A stretch of DNA of 64,000 bases from Brevibacillus panacihumi (GTDB taxonomy: Bacteria > Bacillota > Bacilli > Brevibacillales > Brevibacillaceae). Of this stretch, positions 1 through 7,409 are shown piece after piece. Each line of letters begins with the position of its first letter. Within the stretch, counting starts at the first letter, position 1. Both the position numbers and the translations under genes were made by a program. The notes beneath the pieces are model-generated. The model was given only the letters and a program-made list of their open reading frames with translations, made no database searches and was not told where the DNA came from. The stretch lies in NCBI RefSeq assembly GCF_003710985.1, contig NZ_RHHT01000010.1, forward strand, positions 1-64,000. Reading direction: 5' to 3'.

Positions 1-18
1 GACTTTCTCGACAGCCTG

Positions 19-40
19 AGGCAGGACGATCCTGCCTTTT
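19..40 (+). terminator. Hairpin just beyond the vanT-like stop codon
   Basis: AGGCAGGA (19-26) pairs with TCCTGCCT (30-37) around a 3-base loop and is followed by TTTT on the plus strand. The T-tract favours termination of a plus-strand transcript entering from outside the window. On the minus strand the hairpin follows the vanT-like stop directly but has no U-tract. Orientation is therefore uncertain. Confidence 0.45.
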
Positions 41-2190
41 CACTTTGCTTGCTTGTGACGGATATAGACGCGTTCGAGCCTGCTGCCGATTCGGCTTACG
101 AGTTCATTGGTGATGGTATTGGAGTTTGCCGCTATTTGTTCAGCCGTGATCTGTTCTGCGCCGTCCTGTCCCCAAATCGTAACCGTGTCGCCTTGTGCAA
201 CGCCCGGAATATCGGTTATATCGATCATCATCTGATCCATACAGATTTTCCCGACAATGGGTGCGCGGTGACCATAGATCAGCACCTGGCCTTGGCTGCC
301 GAGGGCATTGCGGGGAAGACCGTCAGCATACCCGATCGCGACAACCGCGATTTTCATCGGCCGGGAAGCGATATAATCCCTGCCATAACTGACGGCATCT
401 CCAGCAGGAATCTCTTTAACAGCCGAGACCCTTGCCTTGACCGCCATGACTGGCCGCAGGTCTACGGACATCTTGGTCTGATCCAGCGGATGGCTGTATG
501 CGCCGTACAAGGCGATGCCGACGCGGACGTAATCACAGTCAAGCTCGGGATAATTCAAGACGCCGTAGCTGCTTTGAATGTGAATCCTGGGAATAGCGTA
601 ACCGCTATGGCTGATCTGATTGATCGCATCGTAAAAACGACCGATTTGCTGGCGGGTATAAGCCACGTCCGATGAGCGCAAAGAATCTGCTGCGCTCAGG
701 TGTGTGTAGATCCCTTCGATAAGCAGATGTTTGCAGCCAAAGATCGCCTTGAGATTGTCGATATGGCTGTAGCTTTCGCCCAGACGGTGCATCCCGGTAT
801 CCACCTTTACATGAACCCGGATTTTTTCGCCGATGTCTTCCAACATGGCGGCATAGCTGTAATCCACTACCGTTTGAATCAGTCGGTACCGTTTCAGGGA
901 AGGGATGTCCTTAGGATGCGTATAGCCCAAAATCAAAATGTCGCCTTTGATTCCATGCTGGCGCAATGTTACCCCTTCAGCCAGGGTGGCGACAGCGAAG
1001 GAGAAAATCCCCGCACGATTCAGCTCCTTGGCGACTTGCACATCTCCGTGACCGTAGGCATTGGCTTTGACAACAGCCATAAACTTGCATGTGGACGGCA
1101 AAATGTTCTGCAAAACCGTTGCATTATGACGCAGATTGTCCAGGTTGATCTCTGCCCACGCCCTTCCTTTTGGGAAGGGCTTAGCCTTTTTTCGCGCTGT
1201 AAGCTGGACGATCAGCAGGGAGCCAATCACGGAGGCAAGGACGACCATTCCATAATGCACCAGGCTGTTTTCCACGAGCAGCCAGCTGAGATTGGTGACT
1301 TTCGCCAATCCCCTGACCAGGATGATGCACAGCGGATGGATAATGTAGATCCACATCGAGGCAGACCGCCATGCAGCGTTGCTTCGACCGCCCCATAACA
1401 ACAGCCAGTGAAACAGGAAGAACATCACCGGAATCAGCATGATGTACATGCTGTCATGGCGCTGTACCGAGAGCTGATGCAGCCAGAGCCCTTCCGCCAA
1501 GAGGAGTGAGAAGGTTAGGAGAAGTCCGGTGACACAAGCCTTTTTCGATAATGGCCGCTTTTGTTCCGCGATGATCCCGCCCAGCAGCAGGTAGACGGGG
1601 GCAAAGAAGATGCCGTTCCTCGTATAATCAGAAAACGCGAACAGCCACTCATACCCCGTCTTGATCCAAGGTACGTTTTCCACGAAGCCATAATAACTGT
1701 CCCCAAACAGTCCGATACCATAGAGGCCGAAAGCCAAGAAAAATACCATTTTACTCGAAAACTGCTGCAAAAGCAGAATCAGCAGGCAAGCCCCCATAGC
1801 GACCGCCGGGAAGTACCACAAATGATAAAAGGTCCCGTCGAAAAAGATATCCTTTACGACTGCCGGAAACGACGCTTCTTCCTGAAAATAGCCTTTGTAG
1901 AACAGAATCGGGAGGTAGATCAGGGTGGCAATTCCGTAATACTTCCCGCATTTTGCCAACAAACGGATGACGCTTTGCGGACGTCCCTCTTTTCTAAGAA
2001 AAGGCGGAAGCAGGAAAAAGCCTGTGGCCATGAAGAAGAACGGGACGCCGACGCGATCGATGATACGGGTGAACACAAAATCGGCTGTTTCATTGATAGA
2101 TAATAGCGGTGATGTATGAATGGCTACGACGAGCAATGCGGCGATGACCCGGAAGGAATCAATCCCGCCGTACTGTTTTTCCAGGTTCAT
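40..2190 (-). CDS. vanT: VanT-like membrane-bound serine/alanine racemase
   Basis: A 716-residue fusion protein. Residues 8 to about 335 are an acyltransferase-3-type multi-pass membrane domain (start IDSFRVIAALLVVAIH). Residues from about 345 to the end are a fold-type III alanine racemase with PLP lysine K375 in VVKANAYGHG and a catalytic-tyrosine motif AVSYGR. This architecture and length are those of VanT, the racemase that supplies D-Ser in vanC/E/G-type glycopeptide resistance; ordinary Alr has no membrane domain. By hand alignment, the C-terminal residue that is Tyr354 in alanine racemases is Ser703 here. I set the start at 2190 because GGAGGAAGTAGC lies just upstream; the open frame runs 49 codons further without a comparable site. 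It follows the vanXY-like stop by one base, so the two genes are probably translationally coupled. Real substrate preference (L-Ser or L-Ala) is inferred. Confidence 0.9.
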   Translation of the reverse strand: MNLEKQYGGIDSFRVIAALLVVAIHTSPLLSINETADFVFTRIIDRVGVPFFFMATGFFLLPPFLRKEGRPQSVIRLLAKCGKYYGIATLIYLPILFYKGYFQEEASFPAVVKDIFFDGTFYHLWYFPAVAMGACLLILLLQQFSSKMVFFLAFGLYGIGLFGDSYYGFVENVPWIKTGYEWLFAFSDYTRNGIFFAPVYLLLGGIIAEQKRPLSKKACVTGLLLTFSLLLAEGLWLHQLSVQRHDSMYIMLIPVMFFLFHWLLLWGGRSNAAWRSASMWIYIIHPLCIILVRGLAKVTNLSWLLVENSLVHYGMVVLASVIGSLLIVQLTARKKAKPFPKGRAWAEINLDNLRHNATVLQNILPSTCKFMAVVKANAYGHGDVQVAKELNRAGIFSFAVATLAEGVTLRQHGIKGDILILGYTHPKDIPSLKRYRLIQTVVDYSYAAMLEDIGEKIRVHVKVDTGMHRLGESYSHIDNLKAIFGCKHLLIEGIYTHLSAADSLRSSDVAYTRQQIGRFYDAINQISHSGYAIPRIHIQSSYGVLNYPELDCDYVRVGIALYGAYSHPLDQTKMSVDLRPVMAVKARVSAVKEIPAGDAVSYGRDYIASRPMKIAVVAIGYADGLPRNALGSQGQVLIYGHRAPIVGKICMDQMMIDITDIPGVAQGDTVTIWGQDGAEQITAEQIAANSNTITNELVSRIGSRLERVYIRHKQAK

Positions 2191-2191
2191 G

Positions 2192-2950
2192 CTACTTCCT
2201 CCAAAGGGTGCAGACCCAGCCATCCGCGTTGTTGCCCGAGAGCTGATAAGGCAACTCGTCTGGCAGTGAAACAGTCGTGACGGAAGACTCCTGTGCCCGT
2301 ATATAGAAAATCTCCGCTGTCTGTCCCTCATCTTCAAAGAGCAAATGCTGCCCGTGCTCGGGGAAATCCTTCAGGTAAGTGATGTATTCTTCGAGTGAAA
2401 ACTGGTTTTGCTGCATGATGGCGGAATGCGGATAGCCGATATAGCGAAAATGCCACGGCTCCCAGGCAATCCCTGTCACCGCTTCCTTGCCGGCCTGATA
2501 GCGTTCGATGAAGCCAAATTTGGCCGCTTCCATGCGAAATTCCTGGCAGATCCCCGAATAAGGGAAATCGGGCCGGATAAAGTCAATATCAGCCTTGTTT
2601 TCCGCCAGATCGATGGCTAGACCGGTCTGATGTTCGCTGCAATTCGGGAGCGCGACGTATTTCAAGGTGAACTCTTCACCGTTTTCTTTCAGCGAGTCCT
2701 GGAAAATGGTTTCTTGCTCCTGCAAGGAACGATAGCCGCTGACGGGCACAATCCCTTCCTTGGCGTCCAAAAGGGTCAGTAGCCGGGACAGCATGGTTTG
2801 GGCTTCGCTATGCAAAAGAATAGCAGTATGCTTCTCGTCCACCGGAACGAGCTTGTCGGGATCTATCACTTGGCGCAGGGGATGATGTCGATTCACCAGC
2901 ACCAGATTGCCTTCATGAATGGATTTCGAATTCAGAAAGACGACTCTCAT
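2192..2950 (-). CDS. vanXY: VanXY/VanY-like D,D-dipeptidase/D,D-carboxypeptidase (M15B)
   Basis: A 252-residue zinc peptidase of the VanY/DdcY M15 family. Zinc ligands are visible as H107 and D114 in SEHQTGLAID and H167 in EPWHFRY, with E164 as the general base; an SGYRS motif carries R74. There is no signal peptide or membrane anchor, so it is cytoplasmic like VanXY of VanC/E/G strains and unlike membrane-anchored VanY. VanXY proteins cleave D-Ala-D-Ala and remove terminal D-Ala from UDP-MurNAc-pentapeptide, clearing the vancomycin-sensitive precursor. The C-terminal 60 residues go beyond the usual VanXYC length and have no domain I recognise. The start overlaps the ligase stop by 4 bases (ATGA) and has a GGTGAG ribosome site. 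Housekeeping LD-/DD-carboxypeptidase activity is the alternative, but the flanking ligase and racemase argue for a van role. Confidence 0.87.
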   Translation of the reverse strand: MRVVFLNSKSIHEGNLVLVNRHHPLRQVIDPDKLVPVDEKHTAILLHSEAQTMLSRLLTLLDAKEGIVPVSGYRSLQEQETIFQDSLKENGEEFTLKYVALPNCSEHQTGLAIDLAENKADIDFIRPDFPYSGICQEFRMEAAKFGFIERYQAGKEAVTGIAWEPWHFRYIGYPHSAIMQQNQFSLEEYITYLKDFPEHGQHLLFEDEGQTAEIFYIRAQESSVTTVSLPDELPYQLSGNNADGWVCTLWRK

Positions 2951-4002
2951 TTTCTCACCGCCAATTCGATAATATGGTCAAGCATGTCCGCAAAGGACCA
3001 CCCTGCCCCTTTGAGCATATTGGGAAAGCGGCTATGCGGAGTAAAGCCCGGTATTGTATTGACCTCATTGAAAACCAATTTGCGATCAGGCGTAACAAAG
3101 AGATCCACTCTGGCAAAACCGCTGCAGCCCAAAGCCCGGTAGATCGCGGCGGCTGTTTGCTTAATCCGATGTGCTGTATCTGGATCGATACGGGCAGGCA
3201 TATGGATGTGGGCGGTTTTCAGCGTGTACTTCTCCGTATAGTCAAAAAATCCGCGGGACAGCTCGATTTCATCTACTTCCCCGATGATCAGCTCTTCATT
3301 TCCCATAATGGCGCATCCAACCTCGAAGCCTAAGACGGTTTCCTCCACGATGATTTTGTCGTCATGTTCAAAAGCCAGTTTTACCGCGTCCAGAAGGTCA
3401 GCCTTTTGCGACACTTGGGTAATTCCGACGGAGGAGCCTGCTCTTGCCGGCTTTACAAACAGCGGATAGGCCAGATGCCCGGTCCGTTTTTCTACCTCGT
3501 CCAAGTCCGTATCTTTTCGTATAACCACGGAAGAAGGAGTGAGGATACCGGCTGATCGGACGATGGTGTGGGCCAGTTCCTTGTCCATGCAGAGGGCGGA
3601 ACTGCGTGTATCGCAACCGATGATGGGAATTCCGGCAAGCTCCAGCAGCCCCTGTACGGTGCCGTCCTCTCCGTTTTTGCCGTGCAGGATCGGAAGTGCT
3701 GCATCGATCCAAATCTTTTCGATACAGTCTTCATACAGCTCGATGATTCCGTGCACATCTCGACTTGGCGAGACGACAGCAGGTGTACAATTCTCGTCCA
3801 GGAACCAGGTGTCAGCGAGAATTTTATCCGGATTGCCGCGATAGCGGAGCCATTCCCCCTGCCTTGTGATGCCGATCAGGATCGGCTCATACAGCTCATC
3901 GCGGAGATGTTCAATCACAGCAGATGCAGATTTCAGCGATACCTCATACTCAGAAGAACAGCCTCCGAACAGAATCGCGATTTTCTTTCTTTTCATGGGC
4001 AT
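2947..4002 (-). CDS. D-alanine--D-serine ligase-like (VanC/E/G-type Ddl family)
   Basis: A 351-residue ATP-grasp D-Ala--D-X ligase. It begins with IAILFGGCSSEYEVSLKSA, has the LPILHGKNGEDG serine region near 103-114, a KPARAGSSVG ATP loop near 184-193, and a C-terminal RVDLF / FNEVNTIPGFT metal site. The omega-loop (about 251-263) reads GFFDYTEKYTLKT. This EKY form resembles VanC/VanE/VanG D-Ala-D-Ser ligases; VanA/VanB D-lactate ligases carry a different loop. It would make the D-Ala-D-Ser end that weakens vancomycin binding. First gene of the ligase-vanXY-vanT operon. Start 4002 has AAGGAG at 4009-4014 (6-base gap); an in-frame ATG at 3996 is the alternative. A plain D-Ala-D-Ala ligase cannot be excluded without assay, but the neighbours make D-Ser the best reading. 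Confidence 0.85.
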   Translation of the reverse strand: MPMKRKKIAILFGGCSSEYEVSLKSASAVIEHLRDELYEPILIGITRQGEWLRYRGNPDKILADTWFLDENCTPAVVSPSRDVHGIIELYEDCIEKIWIDAALPILHGKNGEDGTVQGLLELAGIPIIGCDTRSSALCMDKELAHTIVRSAGILTPSSVVIRKDTDLDEVEKRTGHLAYPLFVKPARAGSSVGITQVSQKADLLDAVKLAFEHDDKIIVEETVLGFEVGCAIMGNEELIIGEVDEIELSRGFFDYTEKYTLKTAHIHMPARIDPDTAHRIKQTAAAIYRALGCSGFARVDLFVTPDRKLVFNEVNTIPGFTPHSRFPNMLKGAGWSFADMLDHIIELAVRK

Positions 4003-4032
4003 TTTTTTCTCCTTGTCTCTGTACTGCCCATG

Positions 4033-4038
4033 ATTGTA
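4033..4038 (-). promoter_or_regulatory. Extended -10 of the van-like operon promoter
   Basis: On the minus strand the sequence TGATACAAT provides an extended -10 (TGnTACAAT; hexamer at 4033-4038). Seventeen bases further upstream the -35 position reads AGTCCA, a poor match to TTGACA. A good -10 with a poor -35 is typical of activator-dependent promoters, and the missing -35 lies inside the 11-bp repeat array at 4047-4090. Confidence 0.6.
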
Positions 4039-4046
4039 TCAACACG

Positions 4047-4090
4047 TTCTTAAGGTGGACTTACGTATTTCTTAAGAAATCCTTACGATC
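4047..4090 (-). promoter_or_regulatory. Four 11-bp direct repeats, probable response-regulator binding array
   Basis: Four contiguous 11-mers read on the plus strand: TTCTTAAGGTG (4047-4057), GACTTACGTAT (4058-4068), TTCTTAAGAAA (4069-4079) and TCCTTACGATC (4080-4090). All share CTTA[A/C]G at the same phase, and the forms alternate AAG/ACG, giving a higher 22-bp period. Tandem 11-bp repeats, one per DNA turn, are the recognition pattern of OmpR/PhoB-family regulators, to which VanR belongs. The array overlaps the -35 position of the van-like operon promoter. It also lies 93 bp upstream of the divergent gene at 4183. The regulator's identity is inferred. Confidence 0.7.
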
Positions 4091-4182
4091 ATCTGAAAGG
4101 ACAGGGGTCTTTTGTTCACCTGCAAACAAGAGGGACTTTTTTGGTGGGACGAGACATAGAGATGAGATAGGAGCGTGAGAAA

Positions 4183-5145
4183 ATGCTGACAGGAACGGGG
4201 CTGTCCCAGTACCGGCACAAATCCGAGCGGTGGGCGATCCTGCTGTTTGCGGGGTACTGGATCATGTTTGCCGCCGAACTTTCTTTGATCCGATTCATCA
4301 AAGGGGAGGACGGACGGTGGGTGGCGACTACGGAGGAGCAGCCTGCGATCTGGCTGTCACTGGTGATTCTGGCTGTAACCGTACTCAGTATCGTGGTTTC
4401 CGTACGGTATGTGATCAGCTGGTGGAGAGAACGAAAAGTCAGGCGCTGGTTGTGGGGGGATCACGAGCTGGACGGCCGCGATGTTCTCCACATCGTCGCC
4501 TGGATGCATGTGTATCAAGCCGCAACACTGATCCTGTATGGAATCTTTATGGAGGGGACGTATTTTGCAGGGGGAACAGTTGGTGGCGTATTTGAATCCG
4601 CCCTGTATCAACTATTTCTTCTGTTTTTGATTCCGCTCTGGTTTCGTGGACGCTGGGGGGAAATCGGCATCAAGAAGCCCGTCAAGCTGTGGAAAATGAT
4701 TTTCACCTTGCTGGTGTTGCTTCTCTTGATCTCGCAAGCCATGGATGTTCTGGTGACGGAACCGGTAGCAGACTGGTTTGGTCTTTCCTTATCCTCCGAG
4801 CGGGAGCAGCAGATCGCCCGGGAGATCGCCCAGGCCAAAGACACCAACATCCTGGCAGCATGGGCGTCTGTGCTGGTGATTGGCATTCTGGTGCCGATTG
4901 CGGAGGAGCTGCTGTTTCGCGGAGTCGTCCAAACGTATTTGGTCAAGCGGATCGGAGCGTTCGCCGGGATTCTTCTGAGCAGTCTGTGGTTTGCCCTTTT
5001 GCACATGGACGTGGCGTTGTTGGCTCCGTTATTCGTGATAGGGGTCGGTCTGGGCTTTGTCCGGCACCGCTATCAATCCATCTGGGGCGCTGTCATCCTG
5101 CACGCGATCAACAACATGACAGGCGTGTTGTACTACTTTCAATAA
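4183..5145 (+). CDS. CPBP-family intramembrane metalloprotease (CAAX protease/bacteriocin-processing type)
   Basis: A 320-residue polytopic membrane protein with about eight hydrophobic segments. The C-terminal third has the Abi/CPBP motifs: PIAEELLFRG (EExxxR), SLWFALLHMD and HAINNMTG, which supply the glutamates and histidines of the intramembrane active site. Family members include eukaryotic CAAX proteases and bacterial bacteriocin-immunity proteins; the bacterial substrate is not predictable here. It is divergent from the van-like operon across a 180-bp intergenic region and starts 16 bp before a yaaL-bofA pair, so it may head that transcript. Start ATG has AGGAG at 4169-4173. A regulatory link to the van-like operon through the shared intergenic region is possible but unproven. 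Confidence 0.85.
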   Translation: MLTGTGLSQYRHKSERWAILLFAGYWIMFAAELSLIRFIKGEDGRWVATTEEQPAIWLSLVILAVTVLSIVVSVRYVISWWRERKVRRWLWGDHELDGRDVLHIVAWMHVYQAATLILYGIFMEGTYFAGGTVGGVFESALYQLFLLFLIPLWFRGRWGEIGIKKPVKLWKMIFTLLVLLLLISQAMDVLVTEPVADWFGLSLSSEREQQIAREIAQAKDTNILAAWASVLVIGILVPIAEELLFRGVVQTYLVKRIGAFAGILLSSLWFALLHMDVALLAPLFVIGVGLGFVRHRYQSIWGAVILHAINNMTGVLYYFQ

Positions 5146-5160
5146 GGGAGGAGTAAACAA

Positions 5161-5391
5161 GTGAGTCGTTGGGGAAAAAAGTCGAGGGTCATCGTCGAGT
5201 GGGGCCGGGAGGGGCTGGATGCTTCTGTTCATCACGCGCGCCGGGATTGGCAGCACGCTCGTTATTTAATGGAGATATGCGAACCGGACGGAAGGGTGGA
5301 TGAAGCGATCTACTATCTGCAATTGACGGAAAAACGCTATATGTACCTTTTGTCACAAGCCAAGCGGGAGAGGGACCGTCAAGAAGCGTAG
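5161..5391 (+). CDS. yaaL: YaaL-like DUF2508 family protein
   Basis: A 76-residue, highly charged, probably helical protein starting at GTG with GGGAGGAG upstream. Composition, size and position directly before bofA match YaaL of Bacillus (DUF2508). No function is established for the family and I see no catalytic motif. The usual upstream partners dnaX and recR are not next to it here; a CPBP protease and the van-like operon occupy that side. Confidence 0.8.
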   Translation: MSRWGKKSRVIVEWGREGLDASVHHARRDWQHARYLMEICEPDGRVDEAIYYLQLTEKRYMYLLSQAKRERDRQEA

Positions 5392-5403
5392 GAGGGGTTG
5401 GTC

Positions 5404-5670
5404 ATGTCGGTGGAATGGATTATTGGACTGGTCATCGTCGGCATCATGCTGCTGATTGCCGCCAGCAAATCGGTGGCGCGTCCCGTACGGTGGATTGGAT
5501 TTGCAGCCATGCAGGTGGTCATCGGCGCGATCCTGTTGTTTTTCGCCAATCTGATCGGGGAGATGGCAAGCTTTCATATTCCGATCAACCCGATTACCGC
5601 GATACTCGTCGGATTCCTGCGTTTGCCCGGCTTGGCGGCGTTGATTGTGATCAAGCTCTGGGTGATGTAA
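5404..5670 (+). CDS. bofA: BofA, inhibitor of pro-sigma-K processing
   Basis: An 88-residue integral membrane protein with two or three hydrophobic segments and the BofA pattern (INPITAILVGFLRLPGLAAL near the C-terminus). In B. subtilis BofA sits with SpoIVFA in the outer forespore membrane and inhibits the SpoIVFB protease, delaying sigma-K activation until engulfment is complete. I chose ATG 5404 over TTG 5398 because GGAGGGG at 5391-5397 gives a 6-base gap to the ATG. It follows yaaL by 12 bp and should be co-transcribed with it. Confidence 0.9.
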   Translation: MSVEWIIGLVIVGIMLLIAASKSVARPVRWIGFAAMQVVIGAILLFFANLIGEMASFHIPINPITAILVGFLRLPGLAALIVIKLWVM

Positions 5671-5685
5671 TGCGGATGGGAGCAG

Positions 5686-6213
5686 TTACCCGTCAGTCAA
5701 TAAAAAGGCAACCCCTCGCTCCTCGTACTTGACGCTGCACGACTTTGGCTGACGCAGGGAAGCCAGCAACGCGAGGAGACGGGGCAAGGCAAGTATGAAC
5801 GTGCCGGCAAGCAGTGCAAGACCGTATTCGACAGGCAGCCAGACGTAAGCAGCACCGGCGAAAAGCAGACTGCCGGCCAATACTGTTCCTTCGGTGGTAC
5901 GGTAGAGACGGATTGGAACGGGCAGCCGATAGCCGGTTCCCCACCAGGGAGAGACCAGCATGTCTGCAGTCGTATGAGGCTTTTGCAGCCGCAGTTTGGC
6001 ATAAAGCCGGAATACGAGAAGATGGCAGACGGGGATGATTGGCAAGATGGCCAAGTTTACAATCAGGTGGACGACGGGAGTATCCAGAAGCAGCGAGATG
6101 CCGATGAGAGACAAGCCGATCAGCAAAAGCTGCGTCAGATAGCCCGCACTCCGCCAGCGAAAGCGGTAGAGCAGCTTATAGCTATAGATGGTTTGATGCA
6201 TGGATGCTTTCAC
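5686..6213 (-). CDS. Hypothetical four-segment membrane protein
   Basis: A 175-residue protein beginning at GTG with GGGGGAAG upstream. It has an N-terminal charged stretch, two hydrophobic segments near residues 25-70, a polar middle (about 75-110), and two more hydrophobic segments near 112-152, ending in a charged tail. I do not recognise the family. It is convergent with bofA (15 bp between stop codons) and is not part of the conserved bofA region of B. subtilis. Confidence 0.65.
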   Translation of the reverse strand: MKASMHQTIYSYKLLYRFRWRSAGYLTQLLLIGLSLIGISLLLDTPVVHLIVNLAILPIIPVCHLLVFRLYAKLRLQKPHTTADMLVSPWWGTGYRLPVPIRLYRTTEGTVLAGSLLFAGAAYVWLPVEYGLALLAGTFILALPRLLALLASLRQPKSCSVKYEERGVAFLLTDG

Positions 6214-6321
6214 AAACGTTCACTTCCCCCAGAGCGATGCGATACTATTGTCAGGTATTCCCTCGTATTATCGCACAGACTTCATGCGCGAGGAAGAATG
6301 TCCGGGAAAAACCATATCCGA

Positions 6322-6350
6322 AACCGTTGGGCGCGGCCAGCGGTTTTTTT
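6322..6350 (+). terminator. Rho-independent terminator with no obvious upstream gene
   Basis: AACCGTTGG (6322-6330) pairs with CCAGCGGTT (6337-6345, one G-T pair) around a 6-base loop, followed by an uninterrupted T run to 6350. The nearest upstream coding sequence (5686-6213) is on the other strand, so it would terminate read-through from bofA or an unrecognised short plus-strand RNA between 6214 and 6321. It lies 49 bp before the next gene. Confidence 0.7.
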
Positions 6351-6398
6351 ACTTTGAGGGCAGACTATCAGGATAGATGGAAAAAGGAGTGAAGCGTC

Positions 6399-7409
6399 GT
6401 GTCCCATCCTCAACGACTCCTGCTGTCCGCATCGGCGGAGCTTTCGCCTTTGGTGGGGCCGGAACTGGCGATGTGCGGCATCGATCTTCAGGCTGCCAAG
6501 CAGGGGGGCTCATCTCTTCGCCGACGTGAAGTGGACGGCTTGCTGGTGACCACACCTGCCGAGCTGCATGGTGCAAATGACATAGCTCGTCTGAGCGAGA
6601 CTCCTGGTCTGCTTCTGATATACGGAGCGGGCATTCCGTATGGCTGGGCGGACCAATTGGCGGAAGAGGTACGGAAAAACGAGCGCTGGGAAGTGGTGCG
6701 CATGGCCTTGGTAGCGGATCAGGAACGAGCGCTGCTCGGCGGAGAGCCGGACGGGAAGTGGCTGCGCCGATTGAGCCGCCATCTGGCAACTCATGGACGG
6801 ATGTCCTATGTTTGCGCCAGGCGGGAAGTGGATGAAGCCATTCGACAGCTGCCGCGCTACCTGGCATGGAAAGAACGCTTTTTTCTCGAATTGGGCGATA
6901 CCTGTGATGCAGAGGGGATTTCCCTGCGCTCTGTGGCCCGGGCATTAGGATTAGACAGGCGGGTCGGTCAGGAATGGTGGTTTCCGGCACGGGAGGATCA
7001 TGCGCAGCTTTGCGCCTGGTTGATGCGTGAGACGGCCGCTATCCTGGAAAAAGCGAATATCCGGCGGATCGTTCTCTGGGGTCCCTTGTCTCTTTGGAAA
7101 CAGATGCCTGTAGGCTGGCTGAAGGATTATGAGGTAATCTTGTACATAAAGCAGGACGAGCCATTTCCGAACGACATTTTCCCGACCTGGTCGATTCGGC
7201 GCAATAGGGAAGAAGCGTTGGTACAAGCGGATTTGCTGCTACTTGCACAGCACGACCCTGTGATCGGCGAGCTGCCCCTGCCTTCGCTTGCCAGCATCAT
7301 GAGACAGCCCATTGTACTGGATGCGGCGGGCTGTTTTCCACTGCAGGAAGCACGGGCATATTTAAGCTTCTACCGAGCAATCGGCGAAAAGACGAACGTT
7401 TGGGAATGA
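6399..7409 (+). CDS. Degenerate UDP-glucose/GDP-mannose dehydrogenase-like protein
   Basis: A 336-residue protein starting at GTG with AAAAAGGAG upstream. Residues about 153-204 resemble the central UDP-sugar dehydrogenase domain (KERFFLELGDTCDAEG, then GLDRRVG), and the C-terminal 70 residues resemble its UDP-binding domain (EEALVQADLLLLAQHD, then a YRAIG end). However, the N-terminal region shows no GxGxxG NAD loop, the protein is about 100 residues shorter than the roughly 430-residue enzymes, and the GGSCFPKD motif that carries the catalytic cysteine is replaced by WWFPARED (W194 at the cysteine position). I infer a non-catalytic paralogue, possibly a binding or scaffold protein. It lies directly before csfB; no partner is evident. 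Confidence 0.6.
   Translation: MSHPQRLLLSASAELSPLVGPELAMCGIDLQAAKQGGSSLRRREVDGLLVTTPAELHGANDIARLSETPGLLLIYGAGIPYGWADQLAEEVRKNERWEVVRMALVADQERALLGGEPDGKWLRRLSRHLATHGRMSYVCARREVDEAIRQLPRYLAWKERFFLELGDTCDAEGISLRSVARALGLDRRVGQEWWFPAREDHAQLCAWLMRETAAILEKANIRRIVLWGPLSLWKQMPVGWLKDYEVILYIKQDEPFPNDIFPTWSIRRNREEALVQADLLLLAQHDPVIGELPLPSLASIMRQPIVLDAAGCFPLQEARAYLSFYRAIGEKTNVWE

Noticed and set aside
1-18. A partial gene at the left edge
   Set aside because: Too short to support any coding call on either strand.
2191-2337. N-terminal extension of the vanT-like gene by 49 codons
   Set aside because: It lies inside the vanXY-like gene, has no ribosome site, and its residues do not look like a membrane protein N-terminus; GGAGGAAGTAGC supports the start at 2190.
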